Origin: Azospirillum fermentarium
Lineage (GTDB): Bacteria > Pseudomonadota > Alphaproteobacteria > Azospirillales > Azospirillaceae
Assembly (NCBI RefSeq): GCF_025961205.1
Contig: NZ_JAOQNH010000001.1
Span: forward strand, 2,070,001 to 2,134,000
Length of the DNA: 64,000 nt
Reading direction: 5' to 3'
Under the pieces are notes generated by a model. That model was not told the origin of the DNA, made no database searches, and saw only the letters and a list, made by a program, of their open reading frames with translations. Below, piece after piece: positions 18,775 through 27,970 of the stretch (the stretch's first letter is position 1; every line of letters starts with the position of its first letter). The translations under genes were made by a program, and so were the position numbers.

Positions 18775-19405
18775 CGATGGCCGTGTCGGGGGCGGAACTG
18801 GCGTTGCCGGGGGCGGGCGCGATCCAGGCATCGCCGATCCCCGCCGCACGCGCGGCGTTCAGGGCGCGCACCGCCTGTTCGCGGGTGGTGCTGCGGATGG
18901 TCACGCGGTAATGGGGACGGCCTTGCACCGTGGCTTCGGTGATGTCCAGGTTTGACCAGCCCAGCGTGCGGCGGCGGTCCTCCGCCTGTTCCCGCTGGGC
19001 ATAGCTGCCGACCACCACGAGAAAGCCGGGCCGGATCGCCGGGGCCGCGGACGGGGCGGCGGCGGGTGCCGGCTCCGTCGGAAGGGATGCGGTGTCGCGG
19101 GACGGCGGCGGCGGTTCGGCGGGAACGGCCACCACGGGGGTTGCCATGACCGGGGGCGGCGGTGCTTCCGCCAGGGCGGCGGCAGCGGGTGTTTCGTCCT
19201 CATCCCGGCCGGCATCGACCAGGAGCTGGGGCGGTGGGGCGGTGTCCCGGCACAGGGCGCCGGTGGTCATGAAGGTGCCCAGTCCGCAGACCTGCCCGGC
19301 CATGGCCATTGGCTCCGCCGGCCACAGCAGCAGCGCTCCCAGCGCGGCCCCCGCCCCCAGACAGGTGATGGCGGCGGTGGTGATCAGCAGTCTGTTGCCC
19401 GTCAC
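18758..19405 (-). CDS. SPOR-domain membrane-anchored protein
   Basis: SPOR domains bind denuded septal peptidoglycan. The protein has one N-terminal TM helix (LLITTAAITCLGAGAALGAL), a Pro/Ala-rich linker, and a C-terminal SPOR domain of about 70 residues. The SPOR domain starts at FLVVVGSYAQREQAEDR and includes YRVTIRSTTREQAVRAL. I chose the GTG at 19405 (215 residues), preceded by a GGGG-containing site; a TTG at 19441 would add 12 residues. The periplasmic topology suggests a role at the cell wall or division site, but it is not a recognisable FtsN. Confidence 0.8.
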   Translation of the reverse strand: MTGNRLLITTAAITCLGAGAALGALLLWPAEPMAMAGQVCGLGTFMTTGALCRDTAPPPQLLVDAGRDEDETPAAAALAEAPPPPVMATPVVAVPAEPPPPSRDTASLPTEPAPAAAPSAAPAIRPGFLVVVGSYAQREQAEDRRRTLGWSNLDITEATVQGRPHYRVTIRSTTREQAVRALNAARAAGIGDAWIAPAPGNASSAPDTAIAARAV

Positions 19406-19522
19406 CGGCGGTATCCCCCTTTGGCACGATCCCGGCAGCAAGGGTTGATAGGAAAGCGACCGTTGTCAACAAAGCGGAACGAATTAACTGTATTTTTCCT
19501 CAGCTTTTCTCGAAGCCCCATG

Positions 19523-19549
19523 AAAAAGGGGGCGTTGCCGCCCCCTTTT
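19523..19549 (-). terminator. Terminator of metY
   Basis: AAAAGGGGGCG (19524-19534) pairs with CGCCCCCTTTT (19539-19549) around TTGC, giving an 11-bp stem. On the minus strand the hairpin ends in a run of five Ts. It lies 25 bp past the metY stop and could work in both directions. Confidence 0.88.
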
Positions 19550-19573
19550 CACCGTTTCTTTCCCACCGGCCCC

Positions 19574-20869
19574 TCAGCCCACGGCTTTGTCCAGCGCCTT
19601 GGCCAGATCGGCGATGATGTCGTCGGCGCTTTCCAGCCCGATGGACAGGCGGATGACCTCCGGCCCGGCCCCGGCGGCGGCCTGACCCGCGGGGTCGAGC
19701 TGGCGGTGGGTGGTGGACGACGGGTGGATGATCAGCGAGCGGCTGTCGCCGATGTTCGCCAGATGGCTGAACAGCTCCACGCTTTCCACCAGCTTCACCC
19801 CGGCGTCATAGCCGCCCTTGATGCCGAAGGTGAAGATGCCGCCGGCCCCACGCGGCAGGTACTTCTGCGCCAGCGTGTGGTACTTGGACGATTCCAGGCC
19901 GGCATAGCTGACCCACTCCACCGCCGGATGGGATTCCAGGAAGGTGGCGACCTTCAGCGCGTTGGCCGAATGACGCTCCATGCGCAGGTGCAGGGTTTCG
20001 ATGCCGTTCAGCGTCAGGAAGGCGTTGAAGGGCGACTGGCTCGGCCCCAGATCGCGCAGGCCCACGGCGTGGCCGTGGATGGTGTAGGCCAGATTGCCGA
20101 AGGTCTCGTGGAACTTCAGCCCGTGATAGCCCGGCTCCGGCCCGCTCAGCGCCGGGTACTTGCCGTCCTTGGACCAGTCGAAGGTGCCGCTGTCCACCAC
20201 CGCGCCGCCGACCGAGGTGCCGTTGCCCGACAGGAACTTGGTGGTCGAATGCACCACCAGCGTCGCCCCCCATTCGATGGGGCGGATCAGGTAGGGGGTC
20301 GCCAGGGTGTTATCGACGATCAGCGGGATGCCGGCATCCTGGGCGATGGCGGCGATGGGTTCCAGATCCGTGACGATGCCGCCGGGGTTGGCCAGGCTCT
20401 CGACGAAGATGGCCTTGGTCTTCTCGGTGATCGCCGCCTTGACGCTGGCCGGTTCGTCGGTGTCCACGAACACCGCCTTCCATCCGAACGCGCGGGGGAA
20501 GGTGTTGGCGAACTGGTTGAGCGAACCGCCGTAAAGCTTTGTGGACGCGATGAATTCATCACCCGGCGACAGCAGCGGGAACAGCGCCATCAACTGCGCT
20601 GCATGACCCGAGGAGGTGGCGGTGGCGCCGATGCCGCCTTCCAGATTGGCGATGCGCTCTTCCAGCACCGCCACCGTCGGGTTGGTCAGGCGCGAATAGA
20701 TGAATCCCACCTTTTGCAGGTTGAACAGCGATGCCGCATCGTCCACGTCGTCAAAGACGAAGCTGGTGGTCTGATAGATCGGGGTTTGGCGCGCGCCGGT
20801 GGCGGGGTCGGGGGCGGCGCCGGCATGGATGGCACGGGTTTCGAAACCGAAGCTCTTCTTGTCGCTCAT
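19574..20869 (-). CDS. metY: O-acetylhomoserine sulfhydrylase / aminocarboxypropyltransferase
   Basis: This PLP enzyme of the Cys/Met-metabolism family makes homocysteine (or methionine) from O-acetylhomoserine and sulfide or methanethiol. The 431-residue protein has the N-terminal ETRAIHAGAAPDPATGARQ signature and the YSRLTNPT motif. The PLP lysine is Lys211 in HSTTKFLSGNG. The long insertion and length of about 430 favour MetY over the shorter MetB/MetZ (about 390). Start is ATG 20869 with a GGAG site; an upstream in-frame start would add an implausible 36-residue tail. Confidence 0.92.
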   Translation of the reverse strand: MSDKKSFGFETRAIHAGAAPDPATGARQTPIYQTTSFVFDDVDDAASLFNLQKVGFIYSRLTNPTVAVLEERIANLEGGIGATATSSGHAAQLMALFPLLSPGDEFIASTKLYGGSLNQFANTFPRAFGWKAVFVDTDEPASVKAAITEKTKAIFVESLANPGGIVTDLEPIAAIAQDAGIPLIVDNTLATPYLIRPIEWGATLVVHSTTKFLSGNGTSVGGAVVDSGTFDWSKDGKYPALSGPEPGYHGLKFHETFGNLAYTIHGHAVGLRDLGPSQSPFNAFLTLNGIETLHLRMERHSANALKVATFLESHPAVEWVSYAGLESSKYHTLAQKYLPRGAGGIFTFGIKGGYDAGVKLVESVELFSHLANIGDSRSLIIHPSSTTHRQLDPAGQAAAGAGPEVIRLSIGLESADDIIADLAKALDKAVG

Positions 20870-21019
20870 GGTGGCTCCCTGGAGGTCCGCTGCTTGTTGT
20901 GCGGTCTGGACGCATTCTCTGCAAAACAGATAGGCTATAATTTTACAGCCGCGCCGCAGATTTTTCCACAAAAACACACGTTACCCTGGTCGCAACCGTG
21001 GTGTGGTTCCGTTACACGT
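20870..21019 (-). promoter_or_regulatory. Leader and promoter region of metY
   Basis: This 150-bp AT-rich stretch lies between the MoxR-type gene and metY. It contains TGTAAAATTATAGCC on the minus strand, a possible -10 region. I looked for a SAM-II-type riboswitch, common upstream of methionine genes in this class, and could not recognise one. Confidence 0.4.
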
Positions 21020-21865
21020 TTAACGCCCGCCCCGCCGGGCCAGAAAGGCCAGCCGTTCCAGCAGGTGGACGTCCTGCTCGTTCTTCAGCAGAGCGCCGCA
21101 GAGCGGGGGGATCAGCGTGCGCGCGTCCTTGGCCCGCAGGGTTTCCGGGTCCACGTCCTCCACCATCAAAAGCCGGATCCAATCCAGCAGTTCCGAGGTG
21201 GAGGGCTTCTTCTTCAGCCCCGGCACCTCGCGGAGGTCATAGAACATGGCCATCGCCTCGCGCAGCAGATCCGGCTTCAGGCCGGGGTAATGCACTTCCA
21301 CGATCTGCTCCATGGTCTCCTTGTCGGGGAAGCGGATGTAGTGGAAGAAGCAGCGGCGCAGGAAAGCGTCGGGCAGTTCCTTTTCGTTGTTCGACGTGAT
21401 GATGACGATGGGCCGGCGGGCCGCCGTGATGGTCTGCCGCGTCTCGTAGACGTGGAATTCCATGCGGTCCAGTTCCAGCAGCAGGTCGTTGGGGAACTCG
21501 ATGTCGGCCTTGTCGATCTCGTCGATCAGCAGGACCGGGGGTTCCGGTGCCTCGAAGGCTTCCCACAGCTTGCCGCGGACGATGTAGTTGGAGATGTCGT
21601 GGACGCGTTCCTCGCCCAACTGGCTGTCGCGCAGGCGGCTGACCGCGTCGTATTCATACAGGCCCTGTTGGGCCTTGGTGGTGGATTTGATGTGCCAGGA
21701 CAGGAGCGGGCGGTTCAGCGCGCGGGCGATTTCGATGGCCAGCACGGTCTTGCCGGTCCCCGGTTCCCCCTTCACCAGCAGCGGGCGTTCCAGGGTGATG
21801 GCGGCGTTGACCGCGACCATCAGGTCTTCGGTGGCGACGTAGCTGTCGGTGCCGGTGAAGCGCAT
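21020..21865 (-). CDS. MoxR-family AAA+ ATPase
   Basis: This 281-residue AAA+ ATPase is of the MoxR/CoxD kind, a chaperone that remodels or activates partner complexes. Walker A is GEPGTGKT, Walker B is LLIDEIDKAD, and a sensor-1-like IITSNNEKELPDAFLRR follows. Relatives are usually paired with a VWA (CoxE-like) protein, but no such gene is adjacent here, so its client is unknown. The ATG at 21865, behind a GGAGGGG site, fits the family N-terminus MRFTGTDSYVA; an upstream in-frame start is less likely. The gene is separated from alaS by a terminator. Confidence 0.88.
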   Translation of the reverse strand: MRFTGTDSYVATEDLMVAVNAAITLERPLLVKGEPGTGKTVLAIEIARALNRPLLSWHIKSTTKAQQGLYEYDAVSRLRDSQLGEERVHDISNYIVRGKLWEAFEAPEPPVLLIDEIDKADIEFPNDLLLELDRMEFHVYETRQTITAARRPIVIITSNNEKELPDAFLRRCFFHYIRFPDKETMEQIVEVHYPGLKPDLLREAMAMFYDLREVPGLKKKPSTSELLDWIRLLMVEDVDPETLRAKDARTLIPPLCGALLKNEQDVHLLERLAFLARRGGR

Positions 21866-21900
21866 CCCGATCCCCTCCGTACTCTGCCGTATCCTGGCGC

Positions 21901-21931
21901 AAAAGAAAGCCCTCCCCGGTGGGGGAGGGCT
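21901..21931 (-). terminator. Terminator of alaS
   Basis: AGCCCTCCCC (21908-21917) and GGGGAGGGCT (21922-21931) form a perfect 10-bp stem with a 4-nt loop. On the minus strand it is followed by TTCTTTT. It lies just past the alaS stop. Confidence 0.85.
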
Positions 21932-21941
21932 GGTCACATCC

Positions 21942-24605
21942 TCAGCCGGCCTTGGCGGCGATGGCGGCCTCAATCGCTTCCACCGCCTGGGGCGCCAGGG
22001 CGCCGTCGGGGCCGCCGGCCTGGGCCATGTCGGGACGGCCGCCGCCGCCCTTGCCGCCCAGCGCTTCCGCCCCCACGCGCACCAGATCCACCGCGCTGAA
22101 GCGGCCGGTCAGGTCGTTGGTCACGCCCACCACCAGCGAGGCCTTGCCCTCGTTGACGGCGATCAGCACCACGACGCCGGTGCCGACCTGCTTCTTCAGG
22201 TCGTCGGCCATGGGCTTCAGATCCTTGGCGGGCAGGCCGTCGGCGATGCGGGCGGCCAGCTTCACGCCCGCCACCTCCTTGATGCCGCCGCCGGCCTGGG
22301 CCGCACCGCCGCCCATGGCGACCTGACGGCGCAGGTCCGACAGTTCCTTTTCCAGCTTGCGGCGCTCGTCCAGCAGGGCGGCGACGCGGGCCGGCACCTC
22401 CGCCGGCTGCACCTTCAGCGCCGACGCCGCTTCCACCAGCAGGTGGTCGCGCTCGGCCAGCCACGCCTTGGCGCCGGTGGCGGTCAGCGCCTCGATGCGG
22501 CGGACACCGGCGGCGACCGCCCCTTCGGACACGATCTTCAGCAGGCCGATGTCGCCGGTGCGGCGCACATGGGTGCCGCCGCACAGTTCCACCGAGAATT
22601 CGTGGGATGCGTCGGCGTCACGCCCGCCCATGGAGACCACGCGCACCTCGTCGCCGTACTTCTCGCCGAACAGGGCCATGGCGCCCTGTTCCTTGGCCTC
22701 GTCCGGGGACATCAGGCGGGTCACCACCTCGCTGTTGGCGAGGATGCGGCGGTTCACCTCGTCCTCCACCGCTTTGAGGTCGTCGGCGGTGAGCGCGGCC
22801 GGCTGGCTGATGTCGAAGCGCAGACGCTCCGCCGACACCAGCGAGCCCTTCTGGGTGACGTGCTCGCCCAGACGGCGGCGCAGCGCCTCGTGCAGCAGGT
22901 GGGTGGCGGAGTGGTTGGCGCGGATGGCGCCGCGGCGCGCGCTGTCCACCCGCAGTTCCACCACGTCGCCCACCGACAGCGTGCCCTTGGTCACCGTGCC
23001 CACGTGCGCCCACACCGCGCCCAGCTTCTTCTGGGTGTCGGAGACGGCGATTTCGGCGCCGTTGGCCGAGAAGATCACGCCGCTGTCGCCGACCTGGCCG
23101 CCGGATTCGCCGTAGAACGGGGTCTGGTTGACGATGACCAGCACGCTATCGCCGGCGGCGGCGGTCTCCACACGGGCATCGCCCTTGACGATGGCGGTGA
23201 CCTTGCCCTCGGCGGTTTCGGTGTCGTAGCCGAAGAACTCGGTCGCCCCCAGCTCGTCGCGCAGGTCGAACCACAGCCGTTCGGTGGCCGCTTCGCCCGA
23301 CCCGGCCCAGCTTTCGCGGGCCTTGCGGCGCTGTTCGTCCATGGCGGCCTTGAACCCGGCCTCGTCCACCGGGCGGCCCTTGGCCCGCAGCACGTCCTGG
23401 GTCAGGTCCAGCGGGAAGCCGTAGGTATCATAGAGCTTGAACGCCACCTCGCCCGGCAGGGCGGCGTTGCCCTCCAGCTTGGTTTCTTCGTCTTCCAGCA
23501 GACGCAGGCCGCGTTCCAGCGTCTGCTTGAAGCGGGTTTCCTCCAGCTTCAGCGTTTCCACGATCAGCGCGCGGGCGCGGTTCAGCTCGGGATAGGCGTC
23601 GCCCATCTGGGCGGTCAGCGCCGGCACCAGGCGGTGCATCAGCGGCTCACGCGCGCCGATCATGTGGGCATGGCGCATGGCGCGGCGCATGATGCGGCGC
23701 AGCACGTAGCCGCGGCCCTCGTTCGACGGCAGCACGCCGTCGGCGATGAGGAAGGAGCACGAGCGCAGATGGTCGGCGATCACCCGGTGCGACACCGCGT
23801 GCGGGCCGTCGGCGGCGGTCTTGGTCGCTTCCGCCGACGCCACGATCAGGGCGCGCATCAGGTCGATGTCATAGTTGTCGTGCTTGCCCTGCAGCACCGC
23901 CGCCAGACGCTCCAGCCCCATGCCGGTGTCGATGGACGGCTTGGGCAGCGGCTGGAGGTTGTCCGGCCCGAGCTGCTCGTACTGCATGAACACGAGGTTC
24001 CAGATCTCGATGAAGCGGTCGCCGTCGGCGTCGGCGCTGCCCGGCGGGCCGCCGGCCACCGCGGGGCCGTGGTCGTAGAAGATTTCCGAGCACGGGCCGC
24101 AGGGGCCGGTGTCGCCCATGCGCCAGAAATTGTCGTCGGTGGGGATGCGGATGATCCGCTCGTCCGACAGACCGGCGATCTTGCGCCACAGGGCGGCGGC
24201 GTCCTCGTCGCTGCTGTGGACGGTGACCGTCAGCTTTTCTTCCGGCAGGCCGAATTCCTTGGTGATCAGGTTCCAGGCCAGCTCGATGGCGTCGGCCTTG
24301 AAATAGTCACCGAAGGAGAAGTTCCCCAGCATCTCGAAGAAGGTGTGATGCCGGGCGGTGTAGCCCACGTTGTCCAGGTCGTTGTGCTTGCCCCCGGCGC
24401 GCACGCACTTCTGCGAGGTGGTGGCACGGGAATAGGGGCGGCCTTCGGCGCCGGTGAAGACGTTCTTGAACTGGACCATGCCCGCGTTGGTGAACATCAG
24501 CGTCGGGTCGTTCCGCGGCACCAGGGGCGACGATTCGACGATCTGGTGACCATGCTTGGCGAAATAGTCCAGGAACGTGCGGCGGATGTCGTTTGCGGTC
24601 TGCAT
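21942..24605 (-). CDS. alaS: Alanyl-tRNA synthetase
   Basis: AlaRS charges tRNA-Ala. The 887-residue protein is full length, with a class II catalytic core ([15 protein letters not shown] and the [13 protein letters not shown] motif 3), a tRNA-binding region, and an editing domain. The editing zinc site has [12 protein letters not shown] and CGGTHV. The C-terminal C-Ala domain has the poly-Gly [16 protein letters not shown] motif. The ATG at 24605 gives [15 protein letters not shown], the standard start; a much longer upstream extension is not supported. Confidence 0.98.
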   Translation of the reverse strand: MQTANDIRRTFLDYFAKHGHQIVESSPLVPRNDPTLMFTNAGMVQFKNVFTGAEGRPYSRATTSQKCVRAGGKHNDLDNVGYTARHHTFFEMLGNFSFGDYFKADAIELAWNLITKEFGLPEEKLTVTVHSSDEDAAALWRKIAGLSDERIIRIPTDDNFWRMGDTGPCGPCSEIFYDHGPAVAGGPPGSADADGDRFIEIWNLVFMQYEQLGPDNLQPLPKPSIDTGMGLERLAAVLQGKHDNYDIDLMRALIVASAEATKTAADGPHAVSHRVIADHLRSCSFLIADGVLPSNEGRGYVLRRIMRRAMRHAHMIGAREPLMHRLVPALTAQMGDAYPELNRARALIVETLKLEETRFKQTLERGLRLLEDEETKLEGNAALPGEVAFKLYDTYGFPLDLTQDVLRAKGRPVDEAGFKAAMDEQRRKARESWAGSGEAATERLWFDLRDELGATEFFGYDTETAEGKVTAIVKGDARVETAAAGDSVLVIVNQTPFYGESGGQVGDSGVIFSANGAEIAVSDTQKKLGAVWAHVGTVTKGTLSVGDVVELRVDSARRGAIRANHSATHLLHEALRRRLGEHVTQKGSLVSAERLRFDISQPAALTADDLKAVEDEVNRRILANSEVVTRLMSPDEAKEQGAMALFGEKYGDEVRVVSMGGRDADASHEFSVELCGGTHVRRTGDIGLLKIVSEGAVAAGVRRIEALTATGAKAWLAERDHLLVEAASALKVQPAEVPARVAALLDERRKLEKELSDLRRQVAMGGGAAQAGGGIKEVAGVKLAARIADGLPAKDLKPMADDLKKQVGTGVVVLIAVNEGKASLVVGVTNDLTGRFSAVDLVRVGAEALGGKGGGGRPDMAQAGGPDGALAPQAVEAIEAAIAAKAG

Positions 24606-24947
24606 GAGGTCCAACAGGCTCCGAATACGGTATCGCGGCCGGGTTGTCCGGCCGAACGGCACTTTTATCCTGTGGCGGCGTTTCTGTCCACGGGAACACG
24701 GCGGGCGGCAAGGGGATGAAACCCGCGCCACAAGTATAATCCCTCCCTCGATCCGATGGGGAAGGCCATGTCTTCGTGCAATGCAGCATGAGCCTTCTAT
24801 GACCAAAGGTAAGGCAATCGGGCGGTTCTTATGCTTTTTTGGGTGCGCTCTTCTGTCGGCTGCGCCGGCTGCTCTGGCTGTGGCATGATGATGGAACATG
24901 CCGTTCAAAAGAACAACGAACAGACACAACGCCGGAGGACGACGGAC
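24606..24947. other. Divergent intergenic region alaS / hemerythrin-like gene
   Basis: This 342-bp region carries two divergent promoters. It includes a perfect 6-bp hairpin (GGCCGG/CCGGCC) near 24640 and an AT-richer stretch at 24800-24850. No gene or consensus regulator site is recognised, although short open frames cross it. Confidence 0.4.
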
Positions 24948-25379
24948 ATGCCACATTCCGCGACGACGACTTACCGTCAGCAGCAGGCGGAACTTTCGGC
25001 CATTATGGCTTCGCTGTCGGAACTGACCTCCCGCCAGGACGCCATGAGCCACGTGCTGGACATCGTGGCCATGCTGAACCGCCTGTCGGCCAAGGTGACC
25101 GACGTGCTGACGCTGGAGGACAAGGTGCTGTTCCCCCGCCTGCTCAACCATCCCGACGCCCGCGTGCGCGAGGCCGCCCGCCGGGTGCAGGAGGAGGGCG
25201 GGCATCTGCAGCCGGTGTTCGACGATTACTTCGCCATCTGGTCCAGCCCGCCGGCCATCGTCAGTCGCTTCCCCGCCTTCGCCCGCGAAACCCGCATGGT
25301 GCTGCGGCGGATGCAGGACCGCTGCCGCCAGGAGGGGGAGGAACTGTTCCCCCTGGTGGATCAGGCCGGCCTGCATTGA
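24948..25379 (+). CDS. Hemerythrin-like (HHE) helical protein with few histidines
   Basis: This 143-residue all-helical protein resembles HHE/hemerythrin cation-binding domains in the [13 protein letters not shown] and [14 protein letters not shown] segments and the final GEELFPLVD. Canonical members use five histidines plus acidic ligands to hold a di-iron site. Apart from two terminal residues, only His35, His68 and His86 are present here, and the His normally just before the ED..LFP motif is Thr or Leu. Di-iron binding is therefore doubtful. ATG 24948 follows a good GGAGG site. The family call is moderate. Confidence 0.65.
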   Translation: MPHSATTTYRQQQAELSAIMASLSELTSRQDAMSHVLDIVAMLNRLSAKVTDVLTLEDKVLFPRLLNHPDARVREAARRVQEEGGHLQPVFDDYFAIWSSPPAIVSRFPAFARETRMVLRRMQDRCRQEGEELFPLVDQAGLH

Positions 25380-25470
25380 GGGTCAGGCGAGGCATGACGG
25401 AATCCGCGTGAGCGGCGGGGCGGTCGGGTGTAAGCAGACCCGTCCCGCCCGCTGACCCGGACTGAGCGCC

Positions 25471-26667
25471 ATGACCGAACCGTTGCCCGTCAACCCCCTG
25501 GTCGCCGGGGCCGAGGCCCCGCCCATCGCCGAGGCATGGGGGTGGGTGGCCGGGCGTGCCCATCCCCCCGAACGCCCGCTGATCGACCTGTGTCAGGCGG
25601 TGCCCAACTATCCGCCGGCCCCGGCCCTTCGCGCCCATCTGGCCGCGGCGGTGGATGATCCCGGCACATCCCGCTACGCGCCCATCCCCGGCGTGGCCGA
25701 TCTGCGCGCGGCCTTGGCCCGGCGGATGGCGGACCTCTACGGCGGGCCGGTCGCGGCGGAGGAGATCCTGATCGCCGCCGGCTGCAACCAGGCGTTCACG
25801 CTGGCCTTGATGGCGCTGGCCCGGCCCGGCGACAACGTGATCCTGCCGGTGCCGTGGTACTTCAACCACGCGATGATCCTGGGCATGCTGGGGGTGGAGG
25901 TCCGCCCGCTGCCGGTGACGGAGGAGGGTGGGCTGGTCCCCGATCCCGCCGCCGCCGCGGCGCTGATGGACGGGCGCACCCGCGCCCTGGTGCTGGTCAG
26001 CCCCAACAACCCCACCGGCACCGTCACGCCGCCGGCCACCATCGCAACACTGCACGATCTGTGCGCGGCGCGGGGCGTGCGGTTCGTGCTGGACGAGACC
26101 TACCGCGATTTCCTCGATCCGGCGGGCGGGGCGCCGCACGGGCTCTATGCGCGCGCCGGGCGGGACGGCACGCTGGTGCATCTCTACAGCTTTTCCAAGG
26201 TGTTCAGCCTGGCGGGATACCGCGTGGGCGCGGTCGCGGCGGACCCGGATCTGGTGGCGCAGATGGTCAAGATCATGGACTGCATCGCCATCTGCGCGCC
26301 CCACATCGGGCAGAAGGCGGCGCTGTTCGGTCTGTCGCATCTGGACGGCTGGGTCGCCGAACGGCGGGTGGAGATGGCCGGGCGGGTCGCCGCCTTCCGC
26401 GCCGTGATGGGGGCGGGGGTGGCCGGATTCCGCATTGCCGGGCTGGGAGCCTATTTCGCCTATCTGCGCCATCCCTTTGCCGGTACTCCGGCCCGGGACG
26501 TGGCCCGGCGGCTGGCGCAGGATCACGGGCTGCTGTGCCTGCCCGGTTCCATGTTCGGGCCGGGGCAGGAGGATTATCTGCGCTTCGCCTTCGCCAATGC
26601 GGATGCGGGCGTCATGCCGGCGATCACGGAACGGCTGGAAGGGATGGTCAGCGGATCAGGTCGGTGA
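25471..26667 (+). CDS. Class I/II pyridoxal-phosphate aminotransferase
   Basis: This 398-residue fold-type I aminotransferase has the SPNNPTGTV motif, the DETYRDF motif (Asp that contacts the PLP nitrogen and Tyr for the ring oxygen), and Lys243 in SFSKVFSLAGYRVG as the Schiff-base lysine. The C-terminal substrate-binding Arg is in DYLRFAFAN. It resembles AspC/KAT-like enzymes, but the amino-acid substrate cannot be told. Its 3' end overlaps the convergent exported ClpP-like gene by 20 bp. Confidence 0.9.
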   Translation: MTEPLPVNPLVAGAEAPPIAEAWGWVAGRAHPPERPLIDLCQAVPNYPPAPALRAHLAAAVDDPGTSRYAPIPGVADLRAALARRMADLYGGPVAAEEILIAAGCNQAFTLALMALARPGDNVILPVPWYFNHAMILGMLGVEVRPLPVTEEGGLVPDPAAAAALMDGRTRALVLVSPNNPTGTVTPPATIATLHDLCAARGVRFVLDETYRDFLDPAGGAPHGLYARAGRDGTLVHLYSFSKVFSLAGYRVGAVAADPDLVAQMVKIMDCIAICAPHIGQKAALFGLSHLDGWVAERRVEMAGRVAAFRAVMGAGVAGFRIAGLGAYFAYLRHPFAGTPARDVARRLAQDHGLLCLPGSMFGPGQEDYLRFAFANADAGVMPAITERLEGMVSGSGR

Positions 26668-27295
26668 CGATGTTGGCGTTGGCCGCGGTCAGGGCGGCGG
26701 CGGTCAGGCGGTAGTCCTGGGCGCCGCTGAAGCCGCCCGCCGCCTTCACCTGCGCGATCCAGTCGGGGGAGGCGCCCAGCGACAGCAGGCGCTTGACCAT
26801 GATCTGGGTGGTGCGCACGGTCATGCGCCCATCCTCGGCCATGCGCGGGGCGTGAACCATGAAGCTGGCCGACGGGTCGGCGAAACGGGGGTATCCCGCC
26901 AGATAGATGCCGACGCACATGCTCTCGCACCGCTCGCCGCCGCCGACACGGGTGGCCAGCGGGCGGCCATTGCCGCGTTCGGCCAGCATGGTGTCGATCA
27001 TGCGGTAGCCGGCGGCGGTGAAGCCGCCGGGGCTGGACAGGTCCACCATCACCGGGCGCCGGGCCGGAACCGCCGTCAGGGCCGCGACGAACCGTTCCTC
27101 GACCGCCGGGGTGATGATGCCGTCGATGCGGATCAGCGTGCCGCCGCCCTGTTCGCTGACGGTCAGGGTGGCATCGGGGAACACCGCACCCGGCACCGTG
27201 TTGTCCGCCGCCGCCCGTTCCACCAGCCCAAAGGCCAGGGTGGCACCCAGAACCACGGAAGCAACGATGGTGGAAACGATGGTACGGCGCATCAT
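26648..27295 (-). CDS. Exported ClpP/crotonase-like protein
   Basis: This predicted periplasmic protein of 215 residues has an N-terminal signal or anchor helix (RRTIVSTIVASVVLGATLAFG). The mature part looks like the ClpP/crotonase fold: IRIDGIITPAVEERFVAAL, then VDLSSPGGFTAAGYRM, the oxyanion-type SSPGG motif, then GERCESMCVGIYLAGYPR. A Ser at the usual ClpP nucleophile position is plausible in CESMC. The family is found in alphaproteobacteria without a known function. ATG 27295 has a GGGAGAGG site. Confidence 0.7.
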   Translation of the reverse strand: MMRRTIVSTIVASVVLGATLAFGLVERAAADNTVPGAVFPDATLTVSEQGGGTLIRIDGIITPAVEERFVAALTAVPARRPVMVDLSSPGGFTAAGYRMIDTMLAERGNGRPLATRVGGGERCESMCVGIYLAGYPRFADPSASFMVHAPRMAEDGRMTVRTTQIMVKRLLSLGASPDWIAQVKAAGGFSGAQDYRLTAAALTAANANIVTDLIR

Positions 27296-27501
27296 CCGGC
27301 CTCTCCCTGTCTTCATAGGCAGGATGCCGGGGTTTCCTTGCCGATTCGTTAAGAGCACATATGATCCGAAGGAGGGGGCATAGGACGTTCGGTGGAGATA
27401 TCAGCGGAATCTACTGATTGCTGCATTGCAAACTGGTGCGTTGTGCGAGCATTTGGTATAAGGGACCGAATTCGTCCCGATTACCCGCCGGAGAATGATC
27501 C

Positions 27502-27927
27502 ATGGCCGAGGTTGTTTTTTACGGTCTCCCCGATTGTGTTGCCAACGCCAAGCAGAAGATGCAGATCGAAGCCGCCGGTCACCGGCTGAAGGTCCGCAAT
27601 CTGGCGGAAGAGGCGTGGACGCGCGAAAGCCTGCGCCCGTTCTTCGGCGAGCGTCCGGTGTCCGAATGGTTCAACAAGCGCGCCCCCGCCATCAAGGCCG
27701 GCACCATCGACCCCGAGGCGCTGGACGAGGCGGCGGCGCTGGACGCCATGATCGCCGACGTTACCCTGATCCGCCGCCCGCTGATGGAAGCGGACGGGCG
27801 CAAGGAATGCGGGTTCGATCCCAACGGCGTGAACACCTGGATCGGCCTGACCGGTGAAAGCTGTGACAGCAAGCATTCCCGCGGCCAGTGCGACCACGGC
27901 CACCACCACTTTCCGGCCAAGCACTGA
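27502..27927 (+). CDS. Nitrogenase-associated ArsC/Spx-family protein
   Basis: This 141-residue thioredoxin-fold protein of the ArsC/Spx family matches the 'nitrogenase-associated protein' subgroup (TIGR01616), often found in nif regions of diazotrophs. The N-terminal motif is YGLPDC with a single Cys12 and no CX5R arsenate-reductase signature; VANAKQK follows. The C-terminal tail is unusual, rich in Cys and His (CDSKHSRGQCDHGHHH), and looks metal-binding. It is not next to nif genes here. ATG 27502 follows CGGAG. Confidence 0.85.
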   Translation: MAEVVFYGLPDCVANAKQKMQIEAAGHRLKVRNLAEEAWTRESLRPFFGERPVSEWFNKRAPAIKAGTIDPEALDEAAALDAMIADVTLIRRPLMEADGRKECGFDPNGVNTWIGLTGESCDSKHSRGQCDHGHHHFPAKH

Positions 27928-27932
27928 CATGG

Positions 27933-27962
27933 CCGGGCGGCCCCGGTGCGGGGGCCGCCCGG
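27933..27962. terminator. Bidirectional hairpin between the two ArsC-family genes
   Basis: CCGGGCGGCCCC (27933-27944) pairs perfectly with GGGGCCGCCCGG (27951-27962) in a 12-bp stem with a 6-nt loop. It sits in the 43-bp gap between the convergent stops. No U-run follows on either strand, so termination would be weak or factor-assisted. Confidence 0.7.
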
Positions 27963-27970
27963 TTCCGCTC

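Noticed and set aside
20870-21019. SAM-II riboswitch upstream of metY
   Set aside because: Expected by gene context, but I could not identify the conserved pseudoknot core in the 150-bp leader.
19421-24719. Very long plus-strand frames opposite metY, the MoxR gene and alaS
   Set aside because: Antisense frames of alaS and its neighbours; their products have no recognisable domain.
24890-24930. LexA-type operator (GAAC/GTTC repeats) before the hemerythrin-like gene
   Set aside because: The GAAC and GTTC units are present but not at the 7-bp spacing of the alphaproteobacterial LexA box.
27430-27470. Sigma-54 promoter upstream of the nitrogenase-associated gene
   Set aside because: The GG and GC dinucleotides in CTGGTGCGTTGTGCGA are 8 bp apart, not the required 10, so it does not fit the -24/-12 consensus.
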